From: Betaproteobacteria bacterium
Lineage (GTDB): Bacteria; Pseudomonadota; Gammaproteobacteria; Burkholderiales; SG8-39
DNA: 37,361 nucleotides
Direction: 5' to 3'
NCBI GenBank assembly: GCA_009693345.1
Contig: SHXL01000003.1
Span: 1-37,361 of the forward strand
Part shown: piece by piece, positions 1-11,412 of the stretch
Layout of the letters: every line of letters starts with the position of its first letter
How positions within the stretch are numbered: the stretch's first letter is position 1
Program-made: the position numbers and the translations under genes
The notes under the pieces: model-generated
Told to the model about the DNA's origin: nothing
The model's input: only the letters and a program-made list of their open reading frames with translations
The model's database searches: none

Positions 1-1
1 C

Positions 2-1501
2 GTGGCGATCACCGTGCCGGGCACGCCCTGGCGCGCCGATCGCCTGGACCGCGAGCGGTTCACCCGCACGGGCGAAGCCGCCGCGGCGCAGCCCGCCGAT
101 CCGTCGCCGCTGATCGTGATCGGTTGCGGCACGCCGATTCCCGGCCACGACATCCGCGTGGTGGACACCGCCGGGCTGGAACTGCCCGACCGGCAGGAGG
201 GGCACCTGCAGTTCCGCGGCCCCTCTTCCACCTCGGGCTACTACCGCAATCCGGAGGCGACGAAGACGCTGTTCGCTGGCGAGTGGGTCAATACCGGCGA
301 CCGGGCCTATCTTTCCGAGGGCACGCTGTTCCTCACCGGCCGCGAAAAGGACATCATCATCCGCGGCGGCCGCAACATCAGTCCCTACGAACTGGAGCAG
401 GCGGTGGGCGACCTCGCCGGTATCCGGCGCGGTTGCGTCGCCGTTTTCGGCAGCAAGGACGTGGCCAGCGGCACCGAGCGCGTGGTGGTGCTGGCAGAAA
501 TGCGCGACCAGGACGCTTCGCGCCACGAAGCTCTCAAGCGCATGATCAACGAGATCGCCGTCGGCCTGCTCGGCGCGCCGGCCGACGACATCGTGCTCGC
601 GCCACCGGGCACCGTGCCCAAAACCTCCAGCGGCAAAATCCGGCGCGTCGCCGCACGCGAATTCTACGAACGCGGGCCATCTGCGGTTGCGGGCGGAGCG
701 GTGTGGCTGCAGTTCGCCCGCCTGGCGCTCGCCGGTGCGGCGCCGCAACTGCGCCGCGGCCTGCGCACCCTGGGCGGCGCGCTGTTCGCGCTACGCGCCT
801 ATATTGTTTTTGCAGCCCTTGTGCCTTTTTCCCTCTTCGGTTCGCTCCTGCTGCCTGTCAAGAACTGCTGGGCGATTGGAAGAACCGTCTCGAAATGGTT
901 CCTGATCTTGTCAGGCATCCCTGTTGCGGTCAGGGGACTGGACCACCTGGATATAAAAACCCCCGTGGTGCTGGCGGTCAATCACACCAGCTATCTCGAT
1001 GCGCTGGTCCTGCTGTCGATCCCCGAATACCGCGGCTACGCCTTCGTCGCCAAACGCGAGTTCCAGGAGAATTTCCTGATGCGGGCGCTGCTCTCGGGCT
1101 TCAACACGCAGTTCATCGAGCGCTTCGACGTCGCCAAAAGCGCCGAGCACGCGAGCGAACTCGGCGACGCGGCGAAGCGCGGCGTTTCGCTGATCGTTTT
1201 CCCGGAAGGCACCCTCACGCGCAATACCGGGCTGATGGGTTTCCGCACCGGCGCCTTCCAGGCCGCGGCGCAGGCCGGCATCCCGGTAGTGCCGGTGGCG
1301 CTGCGCGGCGTGCGCTCGGTGCTACGCGACGGTACCTGGTACCTGCGCCGCGCCGCGGTATCGGTCACGGTCGGCGCGCCAATCGCGCCCGAAGGCACCG
1401 ACTGGGCCGCGGCGGTGAAGCTGCGCGACGCCGTGCGCGCCGAGATCCTCAGGCACTGCGGCGAGCCGGACTTGGCGCGCGGGGCGGAAATCGGGCTCTG
1501 A
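2..1501 (+). CDS. AMP-dependent acyl-CoA/acyl-ACP ligase C-terminal region fused to 1-acyl-glycerol-3-phosphate acyltransferase (PlsC); probably 5'-truncated by window edge
   Basis: ORF shows ligase motifs (GEWVNTGDRAYL, GREKDIIIRGGRNISPYELE, PKTSSGKIRR) followed by PlsC motifs NHTSYLD (NHX4D) and FPEGT. Confidence 0.85.
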   Translation: MAITVPGTPWRADRLDRERFTRTGEAAAAQPADPSPLIVIGCGTPIPGHDIRVVDTAGLELPDRQEGHLQFRGPSSTSGYYRNPEATKTLFAGEWVNTGDRAYLSEGTLFLTGREKDIIIRGGRNISPYELEQAVGDLAGIRRGCVAVFGSKDVASGTERVVVLAEMRDQDASRHEALKRMINEIAVGLLGAPADDIVLAPPGTVPKTSSGKIRRVAAREFYERGPSAVAGGAVWLQFARLALAGAAPQLRRGLRTLGGALFALRAYIVFAALVPFSLFGSLLLPVKNCWAIGRTVSKWFLILSGIPVAVRGLDHLDIKTPVVLAVNHTSYLDALVLLSIPEYRGYAFVAKREFQENFLMRALLSGFNTQFIERFDVAKSAEHASELGDAAKRGVSLIVFPEGTLTRNTGLMGFRTGAFQAAAQAGIPVVPVALRGVRSVLRDGTWYLRRAAVSVTVGAPIAPEGTDWAAAVKLRDAVRAEILRHCGEPDLARGAEIGL

Positions 1502-1514
1502 CCCCGATTTCGTG

Positions 1515-2690
1515 CTACTTGCGGAAATCCGCGCGTTCCAGCAACCAGGAAATCCCGAAGCCGAGGACCAGGCCCCAGAACGCGGCGCCGATGTTGAAGA
1601 TCGGCACATCTGCGACTGTGACCAGGAACGTCACCAGCGCGCCCAGGGCGAACTTGCCGCCGAAGGCGACGCCGAACGCGGTCTGCAGCACGCGCAGCAT
1701 CGCTAGGCCTCCCAGCGCGGCGATAAACGCTGACGGCGTGGAGAGCAGCAGGCGCACGAAGATCGGCGACAGGAGCCCGAAGACGAGCGCGAGCGCGCCG
1801 ACCAGCACGCCGGCCGTGTAATGCCGCTGCTTTTCGCCCGACGACGAGATGATCGCGTTGACAGGGCCCGTGAGGCAGGTCGAGACCGAACCGACGAAGG
1901 CCGTGACCATCGAGCCCGCGCCGCAAGCCACCGCGATGGCATCGATCGGCGGCTTATGCCCCGCGGCGGAAAGCACCGCGAAGCCCTGCCCGTTCTGAAC
2001 CACAAGCACCGTGATCGCGAGCGGCACCACCAGCTCGATCATCGCCTGCCAGGAAAGCGCAGGCTGGTAGAGATTGGGATAGGAAAGAGCAAATTCTTTT
2101 CCATCCATCTGGAATTTTCCCAGGAGGGCAACGGCGACAAACCCCACGACAAGGGCACCGATCAACGGCGGCACGATTCGCGCCAGAGATTTCCAGTAAG
2201 AAAGAATCAGGAATGCCAGCACCATGGGCGCAGCGACCGCGACGTCGTCGCGCACCGCGTGCACGAGGCCGGTGCCGAAGCGCAGGAACACGCCAGCCAC
2301 CATCGCCATCACGATCGGCATGGGCGCGGCTTCCGTGCAGCGCCGCACCCAGCCCGAGAGACCGAGCGCCAGCATCAGCACGCCGGTGGCGATGAAAGCG
2401 CCGATCACCTCGGGGAATGTCAGGTGGCCGAGCGCCGGGCCGACCAGCACCGCGCCCGGGATGGTCCAGAAGAACACCAGCGGCTGGCGGTAGAAAAGGC
2501 AGAAGCCGATGCTGATGAGCCCGTTGATGAAAAAGGAACCGAAGATCCAGGACGACAGGTCGGATTCGGCGAGTCCGCCCTGCGCGCCGACCGCGAGGAT
2601 GATCGCCACCGGGCCGGTGGCGGCGAAGATGAACGCGATCAACCCGCTTGACGCATAAGTAGTTCCAAAATCCTTAAAGATATTCTTCAC
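1515..2690 (-). CDS. benE: Benzoate/H+ symporter BenE-family transporter
   Basis: Hydrophobic multi-TM protein starting VKNIFKDFGTTYASSGLIAFIFAATGPVAIILAVGAQGG; internal SVSTCLTGPVNAIISSSGEKQRHYTAGVLVG is typical of BenE. GTG start at 2690 overlaps the upstream TGA (GTGA). The longer ORF to 3431 is out-of-frame read-through. Confidence 0.8.
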   Translation of the reverse strand: MKNIFKDFGTTYASSGLIAFIFAATGPVAIILAVGAQGGLAESDLSSWIFGSFFINGLISIGFCLFYRQPLVFFWTIPGAVLVGPALGHLTFPEVIGAFIATGVLMLALGLSGWVRRCTEAAPMPIVMAMVAGVFLRFGTGLVHAVRDDVAVAAPMVLAFLILSYWKSLARIVPPLIGALVVGFVAVALLGKFQMDGKEFALSYPNLYQPALSWQAMIELVVPLAITVLVVQNGQGFAVLSAAGHKPPIDAIAVACGAGSMVTAFVGSVSTCLTGPVNAIISSSGEKQRHYTAGVLVGALALVFGLLSPIFVRLLLSTPSAFIAALGGLAMLRVLQTAFGVAFGGKFALGALVTFLVTVADVPIFNIGAAFWGLVLGFGISWLLERADFRK

Positions 2691-3964
2691 AACAATTTCG
2701 CGCCCAATCTGGCAAGCGCGGGGCGCAGGTACTCGAGGAAAAGTTCCGGATTCTCGGCCATCGGGAAATGGCCGATGCCGCGCATCATCACGAAATCCGC
2801 GCCCGGAATCTTCGCCGCGGTGGCGCGCGAAATCTCGGGCGTGCAGGAGTAGTCGTACTCCCCCGTCAACATGAGTACGGGACATTTTTTCGTATCGATG
2901 CGCCCGACACGATCGCGCGCATCCCACTCGCGGCCGTAGAAGCGGATGTCGCCCCGGAACACGCCATAGCCGCCCTGCGAGTATTCCCACCACACTTCGC
3001 GCGCGCGCTCCGGCGGGCTTTGCGGCGCCATCAGGCCGTGGACCCATTCGGGCACGAAGGTCGATTCGTTCACCTGCGGGTTGCGCGTCCATGGCGCCTC
3101 GCGCCCGACGATGCGCTCGCTCGCCTCGCAGGCGATCACGCCGCCGAGGCGCTCGCCCCAGCGCAGCGCCATCTCCAGGCAGATCTGGCCCGCCATCGAG
3201 GATCCGAGCAGCACCGGGCGGCGCAGGCCCAGCGCTTCGATCATCGCTTCGATCGCCGCGACATACTTCTCCGTGGTCAGGTCCCACTCGCCGATGGGCG
3301 CGCCCTCCGGGGGCAAGCTCTTGCCGTGCCAGGGCAGGTCGAAAGTGACCATGCGCCATTCGGCGCCGAGTCCGGCGTCGTTCAGCAGCTTGTAGAACTG
3401 GCGTGAATCGGAGCCGGCGGTATGTAGGCACAGCAGGTCGTGCCCCGTGCCCGCCTCTTCGTAGTAGATACGGTTGCGCCGGCCCTCGTGTTCGATCCAG
3501 ACATAGCCGCCGCGAATCGGCTCCTTCTTGTTTTTTTCAAAAGCCTTTTCAGCAACAGGAGAACCATGAATGCTGTTCGCAACATTTCTGCCGATCTCCA
3601 GCACGCGCCGCACCAGATGCATGTGCTGCGCCAGCGCCAGCTCGCTGCCGGCGACCTTGAACTCCGGCACGCGCATCTTCATCGCATAGATGCCGTGGTA
3701 GGGCGCCGGAGGAGGAGACGAAAAGAACTTCTCCCAGACTGCGACAGGGGCTTCGAGAACGAATGCCGGGGAATTTTCCTCGGATTTTTCCGTTATAAAA
3801 AAAGAAGAAGCCTGAAAAATAATATCAGCGACCCGCTCCCCCATCACAAGCCGGAAGCGGCAATCGGCGTTCGCAGAGAAGGCGGCGAGCTCCGGGTCGG
3901 CGCGCGCCACCGCCTGCAGCGCGGCCAGGAACGCGGGCCAGCGCGCGAACAAAAATTCCTGCAT
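2687..3964 (-). CDS. Alpha/beta hydrolase with N-terminal SCP2-like domain
   Basis: C-terminal alpha/beta hydrolase (LLCLHTAGSDSRQFY, VTFDLPWHGKS, LLGSSMAGQ nucleophile region, GIGHFPMAENPELF). N-terminal ~150 aa resembles SCP2/sterol-carrier fold (FVLEAPVAVWEKFF...MRVPEFKVAGSELALAQHMHLVRRVLE). ATG overlaps sucD stop by 1 nt. Confidence 0.75.
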   Translation of the reverse strand: MQEFLFARWPAFLAALQAVARADPELAAFSANADCRFRLVMGERVADIIFQASSFFITEKSEENSPAFVLEAPVAVWEKFFSSPPPAPYHGIYAMKMRVPEFKVAGSELALAQHMHLVRRVLEIGRNVANSIHGSPVAEKAFEKNKKEPIRGGYVWIEHEGRRNRIYYEEAGTGHDLLCLHTAGSDSRQFYKLLNDAGLGAEWRMVTFDLPWHGKSLPPEGAPIGEWDLTTEKYVAAIEAMIEALGLRRPVLLGSSMAGQICLEMALRWGERLGGVIACEASERIVGREAPWTRNPQVNESTFVPEWVHGLMAPQSPPERAREVWWEYSQGGYGVFRGDIRFYGREWDARDRVGRIDTKKCPVLMLTGEYDYSCTPEISRATAAKIPGADFVMMRGIGHFPMAENPELFLEYLRPALARLGAKLL

Positions 3965-4844
3965 TACTTCAGGACAGACTTGAGGAGCTTGCCCATCTCC
4001 GCAGGGTTTTTCGTCACTTTGATGCCGCAAGCCTCCATTACCGCGAGCTTCTCCTGTGCCGTGCCCTTGCCGCCGGAAATGATCGCACCGGCGTGGCCCA
4101 TGCGCTTGCCCGGCGGCGCGGTGACGCCAGCGATGAAGCCGACGACGGGTTTCTTCATGTTGCCCTTGACCCACTGCGCCGCGGTCTCCTCGTCCGAGCC
4201 GCCGATCTCGCCGATCATGATCACCGCGTCGGTGTCCGGATCGTCGTTGAACATTTTGAGGATATCGACGTGCTTCAGGCCGTTGACCGGGTCGCCGCCG
4301 ATGCCCACCGCGGTGGACTGGCCAATGCCAAGTTCGGTGAGCTGGCCGACCGCCTCGTAGGTGAGCGTGCCCGAACGCGACACCACACCGACGCGGCCCT
4401 TCAGGTGGATGTGGCCGGGCATGATGCCTATCTTGATTTCCTCGGGCGTGATCACGCCCGGGCAGTTCGGCCCGAGCACCAGAGTCCTGCGCTTTTCCTT
4501 CTTCATGCGCTCGCGCAGGTGAACCATGTCGCGTACCGGTATGCCCTCGGTGATGCAGATCGCGAGGTCGAGGTCGGCTTCCACCGCCTCCCAGATCGCC
4601 GCGGCGGCGAAAGGCGGGGGGACGTAGATGACCGAGACGTTGACGCCGGTTTTCGATTTCCCCTCCTTTACAGAGGCGAAAATCGGAATTCCTTCAAAAT
4701 TCTCCCCGGCTTTCTTGGGGTTCACTCCCGCCACATAGCAATTCTTGCCATTCGCGTAGGCGCGGCTGGTCTGGGTGTGGAACTGCCCGGTCTTGCCGGT
4801 GATCCCCTGCGTCACCACCTTGGTGTTCTTGTTGATCAGGATGC

Positions 4845-4848
<4 letters not shown>
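3964..4848 (-). CDS. sucD: Succinyl-CoA synthetase (ADP-forming) alpha subunit
   Basis: [25 protein letters not shown]; catalytic [20 protein letters not shown] start at 4848 overlaps sucC stop. Confidence 0.95.
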
Positions 4849-6017
<1,169 letters not shown>

Positions 6018-6025
6018 GGCGAGAG

Positions 6026-6054
6026 AATTCTAGCATTGAGTACTTGCTAGAATT
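6026..6054. promoter_or_regulatory. Inverted repeat AATTCTAGCA-N9-TGCTAGAATT spanning two divergent extended -10 boxes (TGCTAGAAT)
   Basis: Perfect 10-bp arms (6026-6035 / 6045-6054) centred in the 42-bp sucC/glpK intergenic region; TGCTAGAAT on both strands immediately upstream of the two ATGs. Confidence 0.6.
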
Positions 6055-6059
6055 TCCCG

Positions 6060-7568
6060 ATGCGCTACGTGCTTGCACTCGACCAGGGCACCACCAGTTC
6101 GCGCGCCATCATTTTCGACGAGACCGGCAAGCCGGTCGCTTTCGCCAGTCAGGAATTCAAGCAGCATTACCCTGAACCCGGCCGGGTGGAGCACGACCCG
6201 GACGATCTGTGGCGCTCGCAGCGTGACGTCGCGCGCGAGGTGCTGAGGAGTTCGGGACTGAAGGCCGAGAACCTGGTCGCCTGCGGCATCGCCAACCAGC
6301 GCGAAACCACCATCGTCTGGGATCGCCAGACCAGCAAGCCGATCTACCCCGCGATCGTCTGGCAGGACCGGCGTACCGCCGCGCGCTGCGCGGAGTTGAA
6401 GGAAGTTGGCGCCGAGAGCCTGGTGCGGGAGCGCACCGGCCTGGTGCTCGATCCCTACTTCTCCGGCACCAAGGTGGCGTGGATTCTCGACCATATTCCG
6501 GGCGCGCGCCGCCGCGCCGAACTGGGCGAACTCGCGTTTGGCACGGTGGATAGCTGGCTGATCTGGAACCTGTCGCACACCAAGACACACGTCACCGACT
6601 GCACTAACGCATCGCGCACGATGCTCTTCAACATCCACATGGGCGACTGGGACCCCGAGCTGCTGCAGCTGATCGGCGTGCCGCGCGCGATGCTGCCCGA
6701 TGTCTACCCCTCGTCGCACGCCTACTGCATGATCGCGCCCACGGTGCTGGGCGCGCCGGTGCCGATCACCGGCGTCGCCGGCGACCAGCAGGCGGCGCTC
6801 TTCGGCCAGGGCTGCCACAAGGCCGGCATGGCGAAGAACACCTACGGTACCGGCTGCTTCATGCTGATGCACACCGGCGACCGCGTGGTGACATCCGCCA
6901 ACGGCCTGCTGAGCACCGCGGCGGCGCAGCTCGGCCGTGCCGTGGACGCGCGCGACGTTGACAAGGAGTACGCGCTGGAAGGCAGTGTCTTCATCGGCGG
7001 CGCGGTGGTGCAATGGCTGCGCGACGAGCTGAAGTTTTTCGAGTCCGCCGCGGACATCGAACGCATGGCGGCCGATGTCATGGACAACGGCGGCGTCTAC
7101 GTTGTGCCCGCCTTCGCGGGCCTGGGCGCGCCGCACTGGGATCCCCATGCGCGCGGCGCGATCCTCGGCCTGACGCGCGGCTCGTCCCGCGCGCACATCG
7201 CGCGCGCCGCGCTCGAATCCATCGCCTACCAGAGCGCCGACCTGCTCGAGGCCATGCAGAAGGACTCCGGCGAGAAGCTCTCCGAACTGCGCGTGGACGG
7301 CGGCGCGGCAGCCAACAACCTCTTGATGCAGTTCCAGGCCGACATCCTCGGCGTCCCGGTGGTGCGGCCGAAGGTGCTCGAGACCACCGCCCTCGGCGCC
7401 GCCTACCTCGCCGGCCTCTACACCGACGTCTGGAAATCGCGCGAGGAAATCGCCGCGCAATGGCAGATGGACCGGCGCTTCACGCCGCAAATGTCCCGCG
7501 ACGACGCCGCGCAACTGCTCGCGCGCTGGCACGAAGCGGTCAAGCGCTCGCTGGGCTGGGATTCCTGA
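6060..7568 (+). CDS. glpK: Glycerol kinase
   Basis: [78 protein letters not shown]. Confidence 0.95.
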   Translation: MRYVLALDQGTTSSRAIIFDETGKPVAFASQEFKQHYPEPGRVEHDPDDLWRSQRDVAREVLRSSGLKAENLVACGIANQRETTIVWDRQTSKPIYPAIVWQDRRTAARCAELKEVGAESLVRERTGLVLDPYFSGTKVAWILDHIPGARRRAELGELAFGTVDSWLIWNLSHTKTHVTDCTNASRTMLFNIHMGDWDPELLQLIGVPRAMLPDVYPSSHAYCMIAPTVLGAPVPITGVAGDQQAALFGQGCHKAGMAKNTYGTGCFMLMHTGDRVVTSANGLLSTAAAQLGRAVDARDVDKEYALEGSVFIGGAVVQWLRDELKFFESAADIERMAADVMDNGGVYVVPAFAGLGAPHWDPHARGAILGLTRGSSRAHIARAALESIAYQSADLLEAMQKDSGEKLSELRVDGGAAANNLLMQFQADILGVPVVRPKVLETTALGAAYLAGLYTDVWKSREEIAAQWQMDRRFTPQMSRDDAAQLLARWHEAVKRSLGWDS

Positions 7569-8226
7569 GATTCTGTAGCGCGTAGAGCCCGCGCTCAATT
7601 CTGATTGCTGCTAGTTTTTCCAGGAAAGAATTCGAAATTAAGTCGTTGCAGGCATTCTCCAGGGAGGCGCGCTCGGCGCCGCCTTCGACCAGCACCACCC
7701 AGCCGGGGACCAGGCTTTGCGTACGACCGCGCTTTTCTTCGGTCTGGATGCCGCTTGCATCGCGGTCGGCGATGCACAGGTGCGCCCCGGCAATCCCTTC
7801 CCGCTTCGCTATTTCATCGAGGGTGTTTTCCAGCATGGCGCGGTGCTCGTCCTCGCGCCCTGCAACAACGTCGTAGCGCCAGGTCATGATCAGGCCGCCT
7901 TCGCCCGGGCCAAGTGACAGCGCGACACGGCACAGCGAGCGCGCAGTATCGGTAAACGAGACTATTGCGCGCCGCGTCCAGGGCGTAGGTGCATTGAGGC
8001 GAGCCAGGTAGTCGGCGCCGCTGAGCACGGCTGTATTGCGCGTCTCGTAGAGGGTGAAGAACTCCGGCCGGCCCTCCAGCGCGCGGTAGCGCCGACCGCG
8101 GCAAAAACCCGAGATCGCCACGCGTTCGGGCATGTGCTCGCGATTGTGCCATTCATAGTAATCCGCCCGCGCCTCGGGCAGGATGCCGTTCCAGATCGCC
8201 GCCACGCCTTCGCCCGCCAGGCTCAT
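7540..8226 (-). CDS. EthD-like / dimeric alpha-beta barrel domain protein (two-domain hypothetical)
   Basis: Motif [27 protein letters not shown]...FTLYETRN typical of ferredoxin-like dimeric barrels; intact 228-aa ORF; 3' end overlaps glpK 3' end convergently. Confidence 0.55.
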   Translation of the reverse strand: MSLAGEGVAAIWNGILPEARADYYEWHNREHMPERVAISGFCRGRRYRALEGRPEFFTLYETRNTAVLSGADYLARLNAPTPWTRRAIVSFTDTARSLCRVALSLGPGEGGLIMTWRYDVVAGREDEHRAMLENTLDEIAKREGIAGAHLCIADRDASGIQTEEKRGRTQSLVPGWVVLVEGGAERASLENACNDLISNSFLEKLAAIRIERGLYALQNLRNPSPASA

Positions 8227-8263
8227 GGCGCTGACATTACCCTAACCCTGCGACTTCCGCGTT

Positions 8264-8407
8264 CTAGGGCCGGACAGCGGGGGACTCCATCTTCATGCCG
8301 CGCGCGCGCCACATCAAAAAGTACTCGAGCTCGACGTACTCCGGCGCGCCATAGGCGTAGGGTTCGGCGCGCACGCCGATGAAGCAGTTGCACAGGCGGC
8401 GCTGCAT
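8264..8407 (-). CDS. Possible 47-aa small protein
   Basis: MQRRLCNCFIGVRAEPYAYGAPEYVELEYFLMWRARGMKMESPAVRP; same strand, 26 nt downstream of the CoA-transferase beta stop; balanced composition unlike antisense noise. Not in supplied ORF track because <60 aa. Confidence 0.3.
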   Translation of the reverse strand: MQRRLCNCFIGVRAEPYAYGAPEYVELEYFLMWRARGMKMESPAVRP

Positions 8408-8433
8408 AGACGCGGTGCAGCATCTGCTGCGAA

Positions 8434-9144
8434 TCAGAGCCAGACACGGGCGGCAAATTCCGGATAATTGGCGGAAATTTCCTTTGCAACGAGACTACGC
8501 AGCAGAACCAATTCCCCGGCAGACGGCGCTGCAGTGGTATTTGCGGCTGCTTGGTGATCGAACCCAAAACCCGTCGATTTCACTATGTCGTCCAGAGTAT
8601 TTCCCGGATGCACGCTCTCGAGCCGGAAACGGCGCTGGTCTTTCTGCCACAGGAACAACGCCTTGCCGGTGAGCAGCGCCTGCGGCCCGCCGCGGCGCTC
8701 GACGCCGGGCGGGCTCCAGCCGGGCGCGGAAATGAATTCCACCCTCGGCACCAGCACCCGCTTCGAATGCTCTTCGCGGAACAGGATCGTGCGGCCAGCG
8801 GCGAAATACATGAACGCCGAGCCGAAGGAGCCGGGGAAGCGCTTGCCCTCGGCCTGCACCAGATTGATGTTCGCCTCGCCGTCGATCTGCGCGCCGCCGA
8901 GGAAGAAGAGATCGATTCGCCCCTGGCCCGCCAGGTCGAACAGCTCTCGCGAGCCTTCGGTGAACGGGTTGCCGCTGCGCTTGTGCAGCAGGGAAATTCT
9001 TAGCGGCTTTTGATGGAGAAAATTAGACAAGAAGACGCCTGTCGCAGGTATCGGCGAAGCCGCGCCGATCGCGACGTGCCGCGCATCGCCGATCAGGCGC
9101 GCGATGCAGCAGGCGAGGAGTTCTTCTCTGGCGTACGGTTCCAT
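8434..9144 (-). CDS. CoA-transferase family I beta-like subunit (IpdB-like)
   Basis: [36 protein letters not shown]...GRIDLFFLGGAQIDGEANINLVQAEGKRFPGSFGSAFM matches CoA-transferase beta architecture. Start overlaps the alpha gene. Confidence 0.75.
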   Translation of the reverse strand: MEPYAREELLACCIARLIGDARHVAIGAASPIPATGVFLSNFLHQKPLRISLLHKRSGNPFTEGSRELFDLAGQGRIDLFFLGGAQIDGEANINLVQAEGKRFPGSFGSAFMYFAAGRTILFREEHSKRVLVPRVEFISAPGWSPPGVERRGGPQALLTGKALFLWQKDQRRFRLESVHPGNTLDDIVKSTGFGFDHQAAANTTAAPSAGELVLLRSLVAKEISANYPEFAARVWL

Positions 9145-9962
9145 ACGTATTCTTCCAGGTAGCGCCGGAACCCTTCCCCGGTCTTCGCGGCCTTCGCGTA
9201 GAGAGTCAGGTGCGCGTCGTCGATGCCGTAGACCCCGGCGACCGACAGCGGCCAGGCGCCGCGCCGCGCCTGCGCGACGCCGCTGACGTAGACGGAAGAG
9301 AGCACACCCGGCGCGAGCAGTTCGTCTTCGAGCATGTCGCCGGGGCGGATTTCTTCGCAGGTGACGAAGCAGCGGCGCGCGGCATGGGCGATCGTCGCCA
9401 GTTCCTTGCGCCGGCCGATCCACACGTTGCCCGCCTCATCCGCCCAGCGCGCGTGGAACAGCGCGACGTCGGGCTGGATTGCGGCAACGATCAGAATTGG
9501 GTCATTTCTTCGCAAGGGGTTGTCGATCACCCGCCATTCATTTCTGAATTTCAAAAGATCAGAACCCAGTACACCCCGCAAAGGCATGAACGGCACGCCC
9601 TTCTCGGTGGCCTGCAGGCCGCTGTGGATCGCCGGACAAGTTGCGTCTTTTATTTTAAGAAGATTTTTTTCAACAGCTTCCGTAAAACGCGGCGCGAGAC
9701 CCGCTTCGCCCAGCGACACCGCGCTCGATTCGACTTCGGCGACGCAGCCCGCGCCGATCAGCAGGTCGGCGCTCAAGCCAAGCACCGGCACGCCCAGCAG
9801 CTTCAGGTGTTTCGCGTCGCGGCGAATCAGCGCATGCACCACCGCCATCGCCGGCATCGAGTAATCCGGCGGCAACCCGAGGAACGCGCCGTCGGGAATT
9901 TCCGCCGCTATTGCTTCAGAATTCTTGAAAAATACAACTTCATTGGACGGCAAACCGCTCAA
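9093..9962 (-). CDS. CoA-transferase family I alpha-like subunit (IpdA-like)
   Basis: [48 protein letters not shown]...[26 protein letters not shown] start overlaps tldD stop. Confidence 0.75.
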   Translation of the reverse strand: MSGLPSNEVVFFKNSEAIAAEIPDGAFLGLPPDYSMPAMAVVHALIRRDAKHLKLLGVPVLGLSADLLIGAGCVAEVESSAVSLGEAGLAPRFTEAVEKNLLKIKDATCPAIHSGLQATEKGVPFMPLRGVLGSDLLKFRNEWRVIDNPLRRNDPILIVAAIQPDVALFHARWADEAGNVWIGRRKELATIAHAARRCFVTCEEIRPGDMLEDELLAPGVLSSVYVSGVAQARRGAWPLSVAGVYGIDDAHLTLYAKAAKTGEGFRRYLEEYVWNRTPEKNSSPAASRA

Positions 9963-11401
9963 GCCGTACCACCTACGGTCAGGCCGTCGATCTTCAACGT
10001 CGGTTGGCCCACGCCCACGGGCACGCTCTGGCCTTCCTTGCCGCAGGTGCCCTGCCCGCCGTCCATGCGCATGTCGTTGCCGATCATGCTGACGCGCGTC
10101 AGCGCATCCGGCCCATTACCGATGAGGGTTGCTCCTTTCACCGGCTGCGTGACCTTGCCGCCCTCGATCAGGTAGGCTTCCGACGCGGAGAACACGAACT
10201 TGCCATTGGTGATGTCCACCTGGCCGCCGCCGAAGTTCACCGCGTACAGGCCCTTGTCCACGCTCCTGATGATTTCCTGCGGATCGCGCGTGCCGGCAAG
10301 CATGTAGGTGTTGGTCATGCGCGGCATCGTCATGTGCGCGAACGACTCGCGGCGGGCGTTGCCGGTAACCGGCATCTTCATCAGGCGCGCGTTCAGGCTG
10401 TCCTGCATGTAGCCGCGCAGGATGCCGTCCTCGATGAGCACCGTGCGCCGCGTCGGATTGCCCTCGTCATCCACGGTGAGCGAACCGCGCCGGTCCGGGA
10501 GCGTGCCGTCGTCCACCACCGTAACGCCGCGCGAAGCGACACGCTCGCCGAGGCGGCCCGCGAACGCCGAGCTGCCCTTGCGGTTGAAGTCGCCTTCGAG
10601 ACCGTGGCCGATCGCCTCGTGCAGCAGGATGCCGGGCCAGCCGGGCCCCAGCACCACCGTCATGGTGCCCGCGGGCGCGGGTTTCGACTCTAGGTTGACG
10701 AGAGCCTGCGCCACCGCCTGCTGCGCATATTCCTTCAGCACCGCATCGGTGAAGTGCGAATAGTCGGTGCGCCCGCCGCCGCCGGCGACGCCCATCTCGC
10801 GCCGGCCGCCGCTCTCCGCGATCACCTGCACCGACAGGCGCACCAGCGGGCGCACATCGGCCGCCAGCACTCCGTCGGAACGCGAGATCAGCACCACTTC
10901 GTATTCGCCGCCGAGGTGCGCCATCACCTGGCTGACGCGCGGATCGAGCGCACGGCACAGCTTCTCGAGCTTTTCGAGCAACGCGATCTTCCTGTCGGAA
11001 TCCAGGGAAACGAGCGGATCCAGCGGCGTATAGCGCTGCGGCGCCTTGCCTTTTCTCGCGACCTTGCCCGCCTTGGAACCGCCGGCACTGCCGATGGCCC
11101 GCACGGCCTTGGCCGCATCCTGCAGCGCGTTGAAGCCGATCTCGTCGGAATAGGCGAACGCGGTCTTCTCGCCGGAGATGGCGCGCACGCCGACGCCCTG
11201 CTCGATCGAAAAGCTGCCCGACTTGACGATGCCCTCCTCGAGGCTCCAGCCCTCGGAGCGCGTGTACTGGAAGTACAGGTCGGCGTAGTCGAGCTTGCGC
11301 GCCGCGAGCGAGCCGAACACGGCCTGCAGCTTGCGGCTTTCGAGCTCGAACGGCGCCAGCAGGCAGGCGTCAGCGGTGGAAAGCAGGGTGTCGGCATCCA
11401 T
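9959..11401 (-). CDS. tldD: Metalloprotease TldD
   Basis: [25 protein letters not shown]...[38 protein letters not shown] (HExxxH metal site); [25 protein letters not shown]. Confidence 0.93.
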   Translation of the reverse strand: MDADTLLSTADACLLAPFELESRKLQAVFGSLAARKLDYADLYFQYTRSEGWSLEEGIVKSGSFSIEQGVGVRAISGEKTAFAYSDEIGFNALQDAAKAVRAIGSAGGSKAGKVARKGKAPQRYTPLDPLVSLDSDRKIALLEKLEKLCRALDPRVSQVMAHLGGEYEVVLISRSDGVLAADVRPLVRLSVQVIAESGGRREMGVAGGGGRTDYSHFTDAVLKEYAQQAVAQALVNLESKPAPAGTMTVVLGPGWPGILLHEAIGHGLEGDFNRKGSSAFAGRLGERVASRGVTVVDDGTLPDRRGSLTVDDEGNPTRRTVLIEDGILRGYMQDSLNARLMKMPVTGNARRESFAHMTMPRMTNTYMLAGTRDPQEIIRSVDKGLYAVNFGGGQVDITNGKFVFSASEAYLIEGGKVTQPVKGATLIGNGPDALTRVSMIGNDMRMDGGQGTCGKEGQSVPVGVGQPTLKIDGLTVGGTA

Positions 11402-11412
11402 TGGATCGGTCC

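Noticed and set aside
1036-1926. Minus-strand 296-aa ORF spanning plsC and benE ends
   Set aside because: Alternative-frame reading of benE plus antisense of the acyltransferase.
2691-3431. N-terminal extension of the benE ORF to 638 aa as a fusion protein
   Set aside because: Extension is the wrong frame of the upstream hydrolase gene; GTG at 2690 in a GTGA overlap is the plausible start.
7540-7568. 29-bp convergent overlap of glpK and EthD-like gene
   Set aside because: Convergent 3' overlaps are common in compact genomes; no extra signal seen.
6030-7598. 522-aa ORF antisense to glpK
   Set aside because: His/Arg/Ala-rich translation that mirrors glpK codon structure; typical GC-rich antisense artefact.
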